From: Liolophura sinensis | Taxonomy: Eukaryota; Mollusca; Polyplacophora; Chitonida; Chitonidae | Direction: 5' to 3' | Assembly: GCF_032854445.1 (NCBI RefSeq) | Contig: NC_088296.1 | Location: 24,065,604 to 24,129,603, forward strand | Length of the DNA: 64,000 bases | In this document: positions 12,729 to 26,000 of the stretch, piece after piece | How the letters are laid out: each line of letters begins with the position of its first letter | How positions within the stretch are numbered: position 1 is the stretch's first letter | Program-made: the position numbers and the translations under genes | The notes under the pieces: generated by a model | What the model was told of the DNA's origin: nothing | Seen by the model: the letters and a program-made list of their open reading frames with translations, nothing else | Database searches by the model: none

Positions 12729-14463
12729 GCTGGAGGAACATTGTTCCTAATTAAAGTTCACACGGTCAGATAGATTTGCATACGTACATGTATGTAGACA
12801 AACATTACTTATATAGCTTATACGTAATGTCATGCTTCATAGGGCTGAACCCCCTGCCCCCGTGATTTGAAAAAAATGAAAACACACACAAGAAAAAAAA
12901 AATGGAACATGCAGATACATACATGAAGAATAAAAACTGCACTGAAAAAAAAAAAAAACAACACAACTTTGTGTACAAATAGTACTTGTATCCCTCCATG
13001 GATCAAAGGCTCCACATCTAGTTGACTACATTGTGACTACATTGTGGCCCTGCTTATTCCAGGTTTACAGTGGTTTCTAAATCTTCGTTACAGTGCATGT
13101 ATATATGTATGCCTGCGTATCCTCTGCCTGCATTAACAGGTAGCATTTTAATAACTTGAACTCTAGGCTGTGGTTTACATATTCGAATGTTCATGTAGGT
13201 TTTCACAATGAATATTCATGTGTTTCGTAAATATTCATGTGTATCATAAATACCCAAAAATTATATTTGGCGTTTTCTGGCTAATTAGTTTGTGGAATTT
13301 CCTATAAGCTTGTCAGACAGAATCAAGGCCCCGTTGACACACATACCAACATATGGATGTAAACATGTAGGTGGAGTGAGACAGAGAAAACAGACAGCGC
13401 CTAGAGCTTCTATAAAACAAGTTTCAAGGCCCTCTGAGCAGGGCAGTAGCTGTTGTATCTATCTCTGCTATATGTGTTACCAGGGAGCTACCTGTAGGAG
13501 CAGATATGTACAAATGCTATAGTTTTACTGGTAAGTACATACAATGTACAGTTTAGTAGAAATCTTCACAAATGCTTGAAATTAAAAACAGTTTCAATTT
13601 ATACTTCCGTTTACCAGTAGCGACATGTATATGTAGGCCTATCCTAAGGGTTGCCCCTTGCTCTTATACCATGGTACATCCTGTGTATTTGGTCAGATTG
13701 ACACAGGAAATTCCGACCATTCCCTAGTTTTGAAGCATGTATGTAGGTGCACTTGTGCCCATGTCCCTATTGAGTTCTAGCTAGGTCCGTACTCTGTTGC
13801 TGTATGGGCAGTCTTTATTTACTTATTTAATTAATCTGTTAATTTGTATATAAGGCAGAAATGAAGAAATTTTCACTTGTAACACGGTAAATTGTTACGG
13901 TTTTAGGTGGAGGAAACAAGAGTGATACTTTTATTTATATTTTTTTTCAAGGTACCACTCCTTTCTTGTGCCACATCTTTCTTAACACCCTGGATGTGTC
14001 AGAGGCTTTGTCACTGACAGAAATAAGGCAGCAGATTTGTCATCTTTGGGCTTGCGATAATACAAACCACCTTGTTACCATGGCAACGCTGCAGCACTGC
14101 TGTTTCCTATCGCCTTGGGTGAAAGCTGATGTCTATATAGTGTGTATTAAAGTTGTGAGAGAATAGGACTGTGTTCTAATGGTTAAAGGTATTTTCGTTT
14201 CAGTCACTAAGACTCGTGAAGTAAGGGTTCAAACCTGGCCTTGGGCTGACTTTATCTCACACTGTTCTAAACTGTGAAAGGAGCAGGGCATATAAACCTG
14301 ACCTTCTTTAAGATATTAGAAAGTAAACCAAAAGATAAAGGCACTAGTCAAAGTGAAAATCAGTATAGACAGTGACACCTCATATATGTAAACTTTTCAA
14401 TATGCACAGCCGTTATATTAAAATACTAACAAAAATGAACATTTAAATGTGTGCAAGCTTATT
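12729..14463. other. Non-coding stretch, no gene seen
   Basis: Contains A-rich runs near 12890-12958 and repeated AATATTCATGTGT segments near 13207-13245. No open frame with convincing splice context or recognisable protein. Confidence 0.5.
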
Positions 14464-14625
14464 CTGAAATGCAAATGTGTTAACCAGAATAATGCAAATG
14501 TGTTAACCAGAATAATGCAAATGTGTTAACCAGAATAATGCAAATGTGTTAACCAGAATAATGCAAATGTGTTAACCAGAATAATGCGAATGTGTTAACC
14601 AGAATAATGCATATGTGTTAACCAA
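14464..14625. repeat. 23-bp minisatellite
   Basis: Seven units of AATGCAAATGTGTTAACC plus AGAAT. The surrounding DNA also repeats CATTTAAATGTGTGCA at irregular spacing (14440, 14632, 14685, 14727). Confidence 0.94.
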
Positions 14626-14741
14626 TATATACATTTAAATGTGTGCATCTTTTAACAGAAACATAATAACCAAAATCAGTTAAATGTGTGTAGCCTGTTC
14701 TTGAAACACTGACCAAAATCGTGAACATTTAAATGTGTGCA

Positions 14742-15010
14742 GGGGCCTCCATGGCTCCGTTGGTTAGCTCACTAGCGCAGTGTAATGACCCAGGAGCCTC
14801 TCACCGGGTTGCTGTGAGCTCAAGTCCAGCTCATGCTGGCTTCCTCTCTGGCTGTAAGTGAGAAGGTCTTTCAGCAACCTGCGGATGGTCATGGGTTTCC
14901 CCCAGGCTTTGCCCGGTTTCCGTCCACCATAATGCTGGCTGACCGTGGTATAAGTGAAATATTCTTGAGCACCAGTGTAATACACCAATCAAATAAACAA
15001 ATAAATAAAT
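14742..15010 (+). mobile_element. Full-length Meta-domain SINE
   Basis: The most complete copy. The tRNA-related head has an A-box-like TGGCTCCGTTGGTTAGC and a B-box-like GAGCTCAAGTCCAGC at about 14816. After it come a CTTCCTCTCTGGCTGTAA linker, the CTGCGGATGG...GGTTTCCGTCCACCATAATG core, the GTGAAATATTCTTGAGC domain and a (AAAT)n tail. AAATGTGTG flanks both ends (14731-14739 and 15007-15015), a candidate target-site duplication, although that word is also locally repeated. Transcription by RNA polymerase III and mobilisation by a partner LINE are known for this class. Confidence 0.92.
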
Positions 15011-15058
15011 GTGTGGGTCTGTTTATGTGCTGAAACAATAACCAAAATGAAGAGGGCT

Positions 15059-15435
15059 TCAGTAGGCATCTTTAGGAAGATCTACATATATGTACAGTGA
15101 GCTGAGGTTGTGCCAGCTAGCCAAATGGGGCTGATAATGACAGTGTGGGTTGGAGATGAGGGGGGTGATAGTCCCCTGGGAGTAGAGCTCTGGCAGCAGA
15201 GGGGTAGTTGCTAGCCACATGACAGGGGTGGGGGGGGGGGGGAAGAGTTGGTGGGGGGGGGGCACTGTCATGACATGATTACTACATACTGTACAGTTTA
15301 ACCCCTCCCTGTGAATTCTTGAAGATGTACCAGAGGGCATGTTTTAGGTTAACGGGTTTCCCATTTGTGTCTTAAATCCATGAAAACACCTAAATTGTCT
15401 TGGTTTTAAGGGATTTCAAAGAGTTGTAATTTGGA
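15059..15435. other. Non-coding stretch with poly-G runs
   Basis: G-rich tracts at about 15228-15242 and 15252-15261. No gene supported; the reverse-strand open frame here is a by-product of the homopolymers. Confidence 0.5.
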
Positions 15436-15661
15436 TTACCGTAATTCTTCAACCTTTTCGCAGGTGTGCAAGGTGTTTATTCCAGCATATCCTGAAGGCT
15501 GGAATTATTATTCTGTGGAGACTGATAAAATTATACTTCTTGTGAAGCCCTGACACTGGCTAATCCAGTCAATGTAGTTTTGTCTCCAAAATCAAATTAA
15601 AAATGTGCATAAATTGCACTGAAAGTTGTTCTTTCATATGTAAAAAAGATGAGGAAATCAA
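15436..15661. mobile_element. MITE-like element
   Basis: Left end TACCGTAATTCTTCAACCTT and right end ATGTAAAAAAGATGAGG form imperfect inverted ends. The inner AAATGTGCATAAATTGCACT matches, inverted, the element at 12271-12460. About 225 bp, non-coding. Confidence 0.6.
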
Positions 15662-15891
15662 GTACTTCACTGTTCAGTGTAAAAGATCACATTGCAGAAT
15701 GGATCAGTAAATAACCTGCTGAAGTGGTATTCATTAATGTCCACATTTTAGGTTAGTTTTTACCTTCACACTGAACCATCCAAGAAAGTGAGGAAACATA
15801 TTAGATATGTATACACATTTGTCTTTGAAAATTCTTGAAAAACAGTTTTCTTTCACATATGGAAACTAATAAATAACCTATGTACTTAGAT

Positions 15892-16232
15892 GAGACTGGC
15901 TGGATGGCTCAGTTGGTAGAGTGTCTGCTTCAGGAGTGGTAGATCCAGGGTCAATCCTGGGTCACTCCTAAGATCTTAATAGAAGAAGTTGTAACCTCTT
16001 TGCTTGGCGTGAAGGGGATAGTACAATGACTGGTTGACTTGTATAGCATAATAGCTCAGGTGGGGTGGGTTGCTTGCCTTGGGTAAGTCATCTCAGTGAA
16101 GCTGCACTAGATAAAAGAGCGGTGGAAATCCCTCCTGCAACAAGAAGACACATTACATGTACTCAAGAACTCCATCATCATATGACTGAAATATTGTTGA
16201 GTATGACGTTAAACCTTAAGCACTCACTCACT
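15892..16232 (+). mobile_element. Second SINE family, full length
   Basis: The tRNA-like head has an A box (TGGCTCAGTTGGTAGAG) and a B-box-like GGTCAATCC. The body is unlike the Meta-domain SINE: GTTGTAACCTCTTTGCTTGG, GAAGGGGATAGTACAATGAC and TCAGTGAAGCTGCACTAGAT. The 3' end is GACTGAAATATTGTTGAG...GACGTTAAACC with short CACT repeats. The same body is found in the chimeric copy at 21150-21535. Confidence 0.85.
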
Positions 16233-16326
16233 GTATTTAGATTTAGATTTAGGATTAGGTGTTGCAAAAAGTTTATACATCAAAAGTACACATTACTGTA
16301 GTCAGGCCATACCTTGTACTATACAT

Positions 16327-16523
16327 ACTGTAAATCTTCCACCATTCCAGCCGCTAAAGTTTTTACAGTGGAATTTATACATACAGTTATCATGTAAATC
16401 ATGCCTAAAATGATATGTTTGTGTCATTAAAGATGTAAGCTTCATAAAGCTGTGTAGATTGTTTCTGTTCACCCCATAGTCCTCTCGAAATGTTCCAAAA
16501 TATTTGGTCACAGGGACAGTAGG
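16327..16523 (+). mobile_element. MITE-like dispersed repeat, copy 2
   Basis: Begins TACTGTAAATCTTCCACC and contains TTTGTGTCATTAAAGATGTA, AGCTTCATAAAGCTGTG and CACCCCATAGTCCTCTCG. It is collinear with 27200-27397 and, inverted, with 4400-4594. Confidence 0.7.
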
Positions 16524-17344
16524 GAAAAGCGAAGTATTCATATATACATGCACACACTGTGTTTTGTATGTAATTACAACTGCAGCTACATGGACCAAGT
16601 CCCATAGGAAATGCCATCTTTATAAGAGTTGCCAGTTCTGTATGCTGTGGAGTCAGGTCTGCTGACCAAGATTGAATGATCAAGTCCCATATGAAATCAA
16701 TGCACATCATGTACAAGCCTCATGCCATCCTCTGCTTTACTCTCCTGCCCCCCAACAACTCTACCAGGACCCCACCCCCAACCCCCACCTCACCCAGCCC
16801 AATCTTCATCAGTCACCCACCACCATCCTGTCCTACCACCCTGGAGCCAGGGCATTTCTCTCTACACAAGTGTTAAGGGGCAGGAATCAAAACCAGATGG
16901 TCAGTAGGCCAGCTACTAATTACTGTGTGTAGGATTACATAGGCACAGCTGTACAGGGTCAGGTCTGTTGAGAGAAAGGCTGGACTTTTCATTGCTGGGA
17001 TTATACATGTACACTCCTAGTAATGATACCCTGTAGAAATATCCTCTGCTTTTTAAATTATCCATTGCTTTAATTCTTTGAGTGAATGAATGATTTATGG
17101 TCTAATTATTTAGCAGTAACTAACCAATGAAATTAGCTCAAAAGTAGGTCAACTCTTAAAAACCGCACAGTTGTATCAAACGAAAACATTTCTGAGAATA
17201 CCTAGAATTTTTCCTGGTCGAGTTGTGGTTTTCACTTAATTGCAAAAAAACTTTTCAGAAATCCTTTGATTTTTCTTCATAATTAATTTAACATACAAGC
17301 TTTATGCAAGACTGCATGGAACTTGTCACTGCAGTTTATGGGCA

Positions 17345-18200
17345 TTAACTATGCAACAATATATTCTTTCTTTCCTTTGTCCTCCACACCAACTTTGCCA
17401 CAATGTATTCTTTCTGTGCTTTGTCCTCCTCAACACCAACTTTGCCACAATGTATTCTTTCTGTCCTTTGTCCTCCTCCTCCACACCAACTTTGCCACAA
17501 TGTATTCTTTCTGTCTTTTATCCACATACACCAATTTTGCAACAATGTATTCTTTCTGTCCTTTGTTCTCATACACCAACTTTTCCACAATGTATTCTTT
17601 CTGTCTTTTGTTCTCATCCACCAACTTTGCAACAATGTATTCTTTCTGTCTTTTGTTCTCATACACCAACTTTGCAACAACATATTCTTTCTCTCCTTTG
17701 TCCACATACACCAACTTTGCAACAATGTATTCTTTCTGTCTTTTGTTCTCATACACCAACTTTGCAACAACGTATTCTTTCTCTCCTTTGTCCACATACA
17801 CCAACTTTGCAACAATGTATTCTTTCTGTCCTTTGTTCTCATACACCAACTTTGCCACAATGTATTCTTTCTGTCCTTTGTCCACATACACCAACTTTAC
17901 CACAATGTAATCTTTCTGTCTTTTGTTCTCATACACCAACTTTACAGCTATGTATTCTTTCTGTCTTTTGTTCTCATACACCAAATTTGCTACAAAATGT
18001 TCTTTCTGTCTTTTGTTCTCATACACCAGCTTTGCAACAAAATGTTCTTTCTGTCTTTTGTTCTCATACACCAACTTTGCAACAATGTACTCTTTCTGGA
18101 TTTTGTTCTCATACACCAACTATGCAACAATGTACTCTGTCTGACTCTTGTTCTCATACACCATCTTTGCAACTGTGTATTCTTTCTGTCATATTCTCTG
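17345..18200. repeat. 45-bp minisatellite
   Basis: About 18-19 units combining TTCTTTCTGTCTTTTGTTCT, CATACACCAACTTTGC and AACAATGTA. Because 45 is a multiple of three and the unit lacks stops, five or more reading frames on both strands stay open (up to 341 codons). No start context, splice signals or domain favour any frame, so I treat it as a non-coding array. Confidence 0.95.
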
Positions 18201-20478
18201 TTAGCAGAAGATCAAATCCCCCTAATCCTATGCTACTCTTCAGTACAAGGCCCATTGTAAATGATGCCTGGCACTCTAGGGTTCAAGTCCAGAACATTCC
18301 TTTCTCTTTTTTTGTTCCTATTTTACTGTTCAGCATAGGATTCGTGCAGAGCGTGCAGAACGAATCACTGGAATGACTGTCTTCGGCAGCTATACATGTA
18401 GCCCAGCACTGCTGCCTCAGAGCAATGTTTATTTTCTTTTCAGTGGTCTTCACACAAGCCCCAGTGGACATTGTATCTAGCTGCCTGTGGTTCCAATCCA
18501 TTTAATTTCTGCCAATCTTTTTTCACTTCTTTCCCATAATCATGAATTATTTTAATGTGAAAAGATTTTCTTCGGTCAAAAATTTAAGAGAAATAAATTC
18601 TCCATTTAGATGAATATAGGGGAAAAAATAACAAAATTATGAGATGTGAAATCGTTTTGCATTTTTTAGCTGGATGTTTATCTTAATTTAGCATTGGTAA
18701 GGTGACAACCAATACCTGTGACAAATAAACCTGTGACAGTTTGTTTTATAAATGTACCTGTCTGTTTAATGCTTGCTTTTGTGAAAGTCTTACTCAGAGC
18801 CCAATATCACCCCCACCCCCACCCCACTCCCCTTTCCCACCCACTCCCTGAGGGTTTAGGAGTGGGAATCTAAGGCAGATGGTTGATAAATGGGGTACTA
18901 CAGATCATGTGTGTAGGGTTAGCTGTAGCTGTAGGGGTAAAGTCTACTGGGACAGACTCCCCAGACTAACCCCAGACAATAACAACAGTGGGTCTGTAGT
19001 TGTAGTATATGCCCTAAATGTCCTAAAATTTCAGGCACAAAAGTGCATTTTTCGAGGCAAATAAACGTCACATAATGAAAGCTGTATTCTCAGAAGGGTG
19101 TTCTAGCTACATGTATGTTTCCTGGGATACCCTAAATTTCTTTCATGACTAACTTGCCCATTTTTGCAGAGTGTGAGAGTTCTGAGGTTTTGATTGGAAC
19201 GAGATGATATTCTACTGGAAAGCTGTAAGTTTCAGCACCAAAAAATAACATCTATTGGTTCAGACTCTGCTGTATCTCACAAAGAGTTTAGTGTGTAAAA
19301 ATGTACTTTCTGTTTTCTTTAGATGATACTTTTGAACTCATTACTCAAGTTTTTCTGATAAGAAATTAAACATAATTCAAAAAAAAAAAAAGTCTTAAGT
19401 GGGTGTGTAAAGTGGACGAATCAATCAAAATCAATTAAGCAAAATATACCACCTGAAACATGCTGAATTTTAGGTGAAATACAGTTCTGTAATTCCTCAA
19501 ATTCTTCATTTAGGAAAAGTTCATCGTGGATTGGTGCACATGCACTTGAAATTCCTTTTTTTTTTCATGATGTTCATGGGTTGAACAAGTGCAGATTATG
19601 GCAAGACTTTTAGCTATAATTTTTCATGTCCAAGAAGAAGCACCCTACCCTGAATGACCCTAAATTTGAATGTTCTATTGATTTTAAAAAAGTGGTTTGA
19701 AGGTTGCTTGGAACATGGGATGATATTCTACTGGGAAATTGTAAGTTTCAGCAGCAAAAATAGTATTTCATTTCATTTACTTGCCTCAAAAACTGCACTT
19801 TTGAAGGAGGAAGTTTAGCTCATTTAGGGTAAGCCTAAACGGAAACTGTGTGGCGGTTAGAAAAACTCACTTATGACGTACAAACGTCCATACAGTAACT
19901 TCTCAGACTATCAGTCCATGATGTTCTTCTTGCTGTGTCGTGCTGTGGAAACTCCAACCATTTCAACCAATAATAACTGTGACATAATTGCTTTCATTCT
20001 GCTGGATACATTTTGAGTTCCTTCTCCGATTCGACGTGGAAATCCCTGCGTCCAGTATGGGGTGCAAATCTGTAGGCCACATGGAAGAGAGTCCATCAAT
20101 TACATGCGTGTACATGCCCTGGCAAAAGTCAGTTTATTACAGTGTCCATCCAGAGAGCTGACTTCCATTGTATCTTTGTTTTCTTTGATGTAAATTTAAG
20201 TAAGACGTTAAATAATGCTCAACTGATGTGCATTCGTAGTTTAGAAGTGATGTTGTTGCTTCTCTGAGCCGGTCATCAGCACACTCTTTGGAAAAAAAAT
20301 AGCTTTTAGGCAATAATTTTTTTCTGGAAAAGGTAATCAAAATGTGCCTAACCTTCAAATAGGATAGTTTCATTGTCTAGTAGTACTTCAAACTTTAGAA
20401 ATCAACAAAAATCAACATTTCGCACATTTAGCTCCATGGTATTTATCATCACCTGGTCATTGTGAAAAACCCAGATTC
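18201..20478. other. Non-coding stretch with a local duplication
   Basis: Two related segments in direct orientation, about 19120-19260 and 19640-19760, share GATGATATTCTACTGG and TGTAAGTTTCAGCA plus flanking CCCTAAATTT. The segment 19400-19490 resembles 27630-27710. A poly-A lies at 19380-19391. No gene supported. Confidence 0.55.
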
Positions 20479-20650
20479 ATTTCTTCTCTGTGATCTATTT
20501 GGATTCATGTTTATTTATTAGATCATTGCCTCACACCGTACCTTTTACTGGTGGAAGAAGCGAAAGTGTCCAGTGAATAAACCACTGACCATTGGCAAGT
20601 TACTGACAAACTTAACCACATGTGACAAATGAATATAACATTGGTGGAAA
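20479..20650 (+). repeat. Dispersed repeat, about 170 bp (copy A)
   Basis: Nearly identical, in inverted orientation, to 41875-42044. Shared segments include GAGGCAATGATCTAATAAATA (reverse strand) and ACTGGTGGAAGAAGCGAAAG, with only scattered differences. No coding frame; family unknown. Confidence 0.85.
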
Positions 20651-21149
20651 ACCTTGTGTAATCCTTAAAATGTCCATCTATCTAGATATGTCGTATGTTA
20701 ATTCGCCTAATTCTGAACTAAGAACTAAAGGCCGTATTTTATTGATGAGCCAATTCTGGATGATACATTTTAAATGAGAGTAATAATTCAGTGTTTCTAG
20801 GTGGTGTCCAGGTGCTTACATCAATGTGATGAATAATTCAACTCTGGACATCATGTAGACATAAATATTGATTATGTGGTAATGACGAATGTCAGTTACA
20901 GCAGTAAGTCCCTTCCTCGCCCTTCATGGGGCCGTACTGACAATGGGCGGTTGACGTGCTGTTGTGTAACTGTTTCTGGAGTCTTATCGCTCGTTAAGGA
21001 TCACTTGTTTTACAAGCAGTGCAACATGTATCTGTATGTTGCGCATGCAAGACTTCGTCAGTAGCTTGCTAGAGGTCAGCTGTTTTCTCCTTGGCATGCA
21101 GTAACGTCTCACCAGCCATAAAACTGACTGTAATCATGTAAGTAAAAAG

Positions 21150-21535
21150 TGGGGCCTTCGTGGCCGTGGAGGCTAGCACGCCCGCACGGCACAGTGACTC
21201 CAGAGCTTCTCACCATTCACTGTCAGTTCAAGTCCAGCTCATGCTGGCTTACTCTCTGGTCGAACATGACAAGGTCTGGCAGCAACCTGTTGTAACTTCC
21301 TCCCTCGGCATTCAGCATGAAGGGGATAGTGCAACGACTGGTTGACCCGTAGCAGTATAATGGCTCAGGCAGGGCAGTTTGCTTGCCTTCTGTAAGTCGT
21401 CTCAGTGAAGCAACATTAGATAAAAGAATGGTGAAAATCCGTCCTACAACAAGGAGGCACATCACGTGCACTCTAAGGACTCCTTTGTCATCATACGACT
21501 GAAAAATTGTTAAGTACGACGTTAAACCCCAAGTA
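21150..21535 (+). mobile_element. Chimeric SINE (family 1 head, family 2 body)
   Basis: The first ~135 bp match the Meta-domain SINE: GGGGCCTTCGTGGCCGTG head, CAGTTCAAGTCCAGCTC B-box region, CTTACTCTCTGGTCGAAC and GGTCTGGCAGCAACCTG. At about 21290 it switches to the second family: TTGTAACTTCCTCCCTCGGC, GAAGGGGATAGTGCAACG, TCAGTGAAGCAACATTAGAT and GACGTTAAACCCC. The Meta-domain core is absent. Confidence 0.85.
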
Positions 21536-21631
21536 CTGTCTTGCTTACTAAGTTAATATTGTGGAGATCAGAGTAGCTGGGAGTCCCAATCAGTCTCCCA
21601 GAGCCTTAATGGTTGGATTGATTCTGGGGAT

Positions 21632-21665
21632 GCTGGAAGCAAGCAAGCAAGCAAGCAAGCAAGCA
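21632..21665. repeat. (AAGC)n microsatellite
   Basis: About seven perfect tetranucleotide units. Confidence 0.95.
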
Positions 21666-21989
21666 GGGGAGCATTAGCCAAGCTTTGATGTACAAGTATA
21701 TTTAGATTTTAGCCAGAATATAAGTTTTATAAGTTTTTCTTATATAATAAGTTTATGTGTACAAAGCTTGGTATGAAGAAGATACAGAGATTTTATTTTT
21801 TATCTTGAAATCAGGTGCTTTGCATGTACATGTAAATGTGTTTAAATTTTTGGAAACAAGAACATGAACTCTCCATTTTAAACAACTCTTTCACATTTCA
21901 AACAGCGAGTTTGCTTGTAAGTCTCAAAGAGATCTTAAGGAAAAGTGTGAAGTGGTCTTTCATATGTTCCGATAAATATTTCCCGTGTG

Positions 21990-22495
21990 CATGTAGCGTA
22001 GTCATTCGTGTGCTTCAGCCCCGCGGAACAGCATGTAGCGTAGTCATTCGTGTGCTTCAGCCCCGCGGAACAGCATGTAGCATAGTCATTCGTGTGCTTC
22101 AGCCCCACGGAACAGCATGTAGCGTAGTCATTCGTGTGCTTCAGCCCAGCGGAACAGCATGTAGCATAGTCATTCGTGTGCTTCAGCCCAGCGGAACAGC
22201 ATGTAGCGTAGTCATTTTTGTGCTTCAGCCCAGCGGAACAGCATGTAGCGTAGTCATTCGTGTGCTTCAGCCCCGCGGAACAGCATGTAGCGTAGTCATT
22301 CGTGTGCTTTAGCCCAGAGGAACAGCATGTAGTGTAGTCATTGGTGTGCTTTAGCCCAGCGGAACAGCATGTAGCGTAGTCATTGGTGTGCTTCAGCCCA
22401 GCGGAACAGCATGTAACGTAGTCATTGGTGTGCTTCAGCCCAGCGGAACAGCATGTAGCGTAGTCATTGATGTGCTTCAGCCCAGCGGAACAGCT
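21990..22495. repeat. 42-bp minisatellite
   Basis: Twelve units of CATGTAGCGTAGTCATTCGT plus GTGCTTCAGCCCCGCGGAAC plus AG, 85-98% alike by eye. The forward strand is open through much of it because 42 is a multiple of three. It lies about 500 bp upstream of the first coding exon of the PEAK1-family gene and is GC-richer than its surroundings. Confidence 0.95.
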
Positions 22496-23019
22496 GGAGA
22501 GACAGGTGGTCTAATTTTGAAAATAATGTGGTGCGAACAAGGTGGGAGCCAGAATATTTCATTGCCTGACGTCACCAGTTTGTGTCATTAAATGTTAACC
22601 AGTAACTATAACTGTTACCACTATAACAGTGGGTGATTTGATGTAAGCACATGTCCCACAGTATTCCAACGCTGTTTTCAGACCGCAGGTGTTGGCATTG
22701 AGCCTCTAGTGGTTTAATTGCCCCTGGTTTTCAGGTGCAAATCTAGAGCTGCTCTAGGATCCAGATCACTTTATAATCTTGTTCTGGTTTGTCTTAATGA
22801 CAATGTATGTTTTTTTTTTTTTTATATTTTGTTATTTTTCAGACTGGTTTACTTGTTTTTTCAGACTGTATGACATACCATAGCAGAATTTTAAAGCTGT
22901 GCAACTTATTTAATACTCTGACATTTATCTGTGGTAAATATGTCTATGTAAATACAGTCTTTCAGACTTCACAACTAACCCTAGTTACCTCCCTTGCTGT
23001 GTTTTAGTTCAGACGATGA

Positions 23020-26000
23020 ATGGGGAAGTCTCAAGAATCAGTCGCTGAGATGTCAACCGTTTGCGGAGAATTTTCGGAGAACGCATGGAAGAAAGATCTG
23101 TGCAAAAACTGTCAGAGGTCCAGAGCAGAACACACAGCCAGCAAAGATGGCGGCACTAAGGGAGGTAAGCCTGTTCCGACCAAAGCAAAGCGGACTTCCA
23201 TTACCCAGCCTCCAGATGGTAAAGTTACGTCTTCATCCGCCTTAAGTATCAGCAAGAAGATGTCTCCTAGTGCGGACAAACAATCCTCAGGGAATGTCAA
23301 GTCCCAGAATTCCCAGACTTTGGCAAAATCTGAAAAAAAGTCTGTGGAGACGAGTAAGGACGGCACTCACAAGTCTGAACCAACACCCCGTCAACGAAGC
23401 TCAGAAAACTTGAAAAAAGCAAAAGACAATGCCGGCAAACAACCATTGGCAGGTTTGACTAAAAATGGATTAAGACAGCCTGATAAAAGGATAATCGAAC
23501 AAAGTGAGAAGGCTTCCGTTAAATCTTCATCAGAAAAATCAAAAGTGTCATCAAAAAAGCCTGAATCTCAGTCATCCAAAGCAAAACCTGAACCTGGAAA
23601 AAATGAGGGTAATGATTCTTCAGAACCAAAAAGTGCTCTGAAGAAATCGCCGAAGAAAATGGTAAAAAGTGCTAAAGTTATCTTCCTTGAGAACGACCCT
23701 GAGATTATTGGCTACAATGGAGGTGAAGATAATGAACCTCCAGAGGAAGGAAGTGAATCTGGGTCAGTTTCAGCAGGAGACAATGATACTTGCTTGACGG
23801 AAGAGGAAAAACAGTTTTCATTGCTCTCCTTAGAAAACACGCGCTGGAATGCTGATGTTAAAAATCTTAAAATGGATTCCCCATTGGAAGAAAAAATGAA
23901 ACGAGTTGCAAGCAAAGAATTTGAGGATGCCGAATTGGAGTCGCTATGGAAACCTGACAGATTCCCTGCGTTAAAGGATTGTGATTCAGGGAAGTTGAAA
24001 GTTGGAACATATCCACTGGCGAAGAAGTCACAGCTTCGAGCATCGCTGGAAGATGTGTTCGGTGAGGGACAGACAGAAAGGTGCTCCTCAGAGACAGAAG
24101 TGTCGTCAAACAGAGTGAGTCGCTTGTCCTCGGAACCTCCGGAGGGCTACAAGTCCCCTTCATCAAGTCGAGAAGTTTCCCCTGCTCTGGATGCCACTGG
24201 TGCAAGGGTTGAGTCGCTGGCGTCGTCCAGAACGTCTTCGGTTTCAGATGTTGATGTTCCTGTGGAAGCGTTCAAAGTTAAGAAGGATAAGAAACCGCGC
24301 GTGGCGTCAGCATACAAAGTTGTGGATATAAATCCAGAGCCTGTTGTCAAACCGTATGGTATTGTGGATGTGTCATCGGGGGAGGTTCCAGAATCTTACC
24401 CACCCCCGGAGTTACCCTCCACCCCGGCGCCGACAAGGTCGCGGCGTTCCTCAGAGCGAACGTCCCCTGCCCGATCGTCTTTGGCTGGAGACGCCGTCTC
24501 TGTATCAAGTAATTGCTCTTCTGAACATGACAATGTCAGTGAGTCGGGAACGTTAGGAAGACGCTCTCGGAAGGAATCAAGCACGGGGGCGGAGCCTCAG
24601 GCTGAAATGTCCATAACTTTGCAAATGCTGAGCGACAAATCAAATGATGCAGAACTGAAGGCTGCCATAAAGCTCCTGGATGAAGTCTGGAAGGACGAAG
24701 AGACGGAACCTGAAACCGTGACTAAACACAGCGAGGAAGGTACCCCTCAGAAAAGCCCCAAACCCGAACACGTGCCAAAAGCAGCCAAGCGTGGGTCAGT
24801 CATGACGGAATCCATGACGGAGGCTGAAACCAGCGCAAATACTCAACCAGCCAAGGGACCAACTGACGCCACTTCTAGTCAGGAGGAAGCATTCCAGCGG
24901 ACAGATTCAGGAAGGGCTTCTAAAGGCAAATCACATGCATTTGAAGCCAAAATGGCATCCATTGCAGCTAATCTAGACTTGAACAAGCAAAACTTGAAGG
25001 GAAAACGCCCTGCGCCGCAACCCCCGAATTCCCCACCTCCGGAACCCCCAGGAGAGCCTGTGAAATCTCCAAATAAGGTGACGTCACAGACACCAGATCC
25101 CACATTCAGATTCGTCAAAGTGGGAATGATTCCAAACTCCTCAAGGCCAACATCACCAACACCTGAAGACGAAGAGGCTCCAGAAGAAGATGTTCAGGCA
25201 GAACCCCGTGACCTGGATTCACCCAAATTGTCCTCCAAGGCAAATAACGAAGCTCGAAAGAGCGGATTGATGTCATTTTTCTCAAAATTTCTCCGCAGAG
25301 GGAAAGAAAGCGAAGGCAATGGTGAGACTATCACTGTTACAGCCATGGAGGACACAATCAAATTTGTAGATAAGAACGCTGTGGCAGACGAAACAAATGG
25401 TGACCAGGTTTCCTTGGCTGAGTCTTCTACAGACGATGTGCTAGAATCATCTGATACCAAAAATGGCAAAGTTACGAATCCAACAAAACCAAAAGTGTCG
25501 CCTACTCCAATGAAATATGCCATTAGTGATATCATGGAGGAAATATATGGAAAAAACCAAGACGAGTTTAGTCAACAAGAGGGCGAAGCAAAGGTAGATA
25601 AGTCTACCACTGAACCTGACATTCCTGCGTGTATGTCGAAATCAGTGAATTTTGAAGACAATAAGATTCCGGAAATTATGTCTATGAGTTTGACCTCTTT
25701 TCCTACCACATCAAACCCGGGACATTCTTCCCTCAAGAAAGACGACAATCCCAAAAGAGGGTTAGCATCTCCAAAGCGCAGTGGTGACGGTTGTCGTAGA
25801 GATTTCAAACTCGACACTTCAAAACAAAGCCAGAAATCTCCAGACATATCACAGGTGCGTCGCAGAGTCAAGAGCCCGACAAAGCGTGAAGCACCAAGAC
25901 CTGTGACAGCATCCAAAGCCTTGGAAACCAAAAATCCTCTGTTTGCCAAAGAGCTGGAGCTACGTCTGAGCAAGGGCGGCATGGAAGGTAAACCTGGGAA

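Noticed and set aside
17351-18376. A 341-codon forward open frame rich in repeated HTPTLQQCILSV-type peptides
   Set aside because: It lies within a 45-bp minisatellite, and other frames on both strands are equally open. No domain, start context or splice signals.
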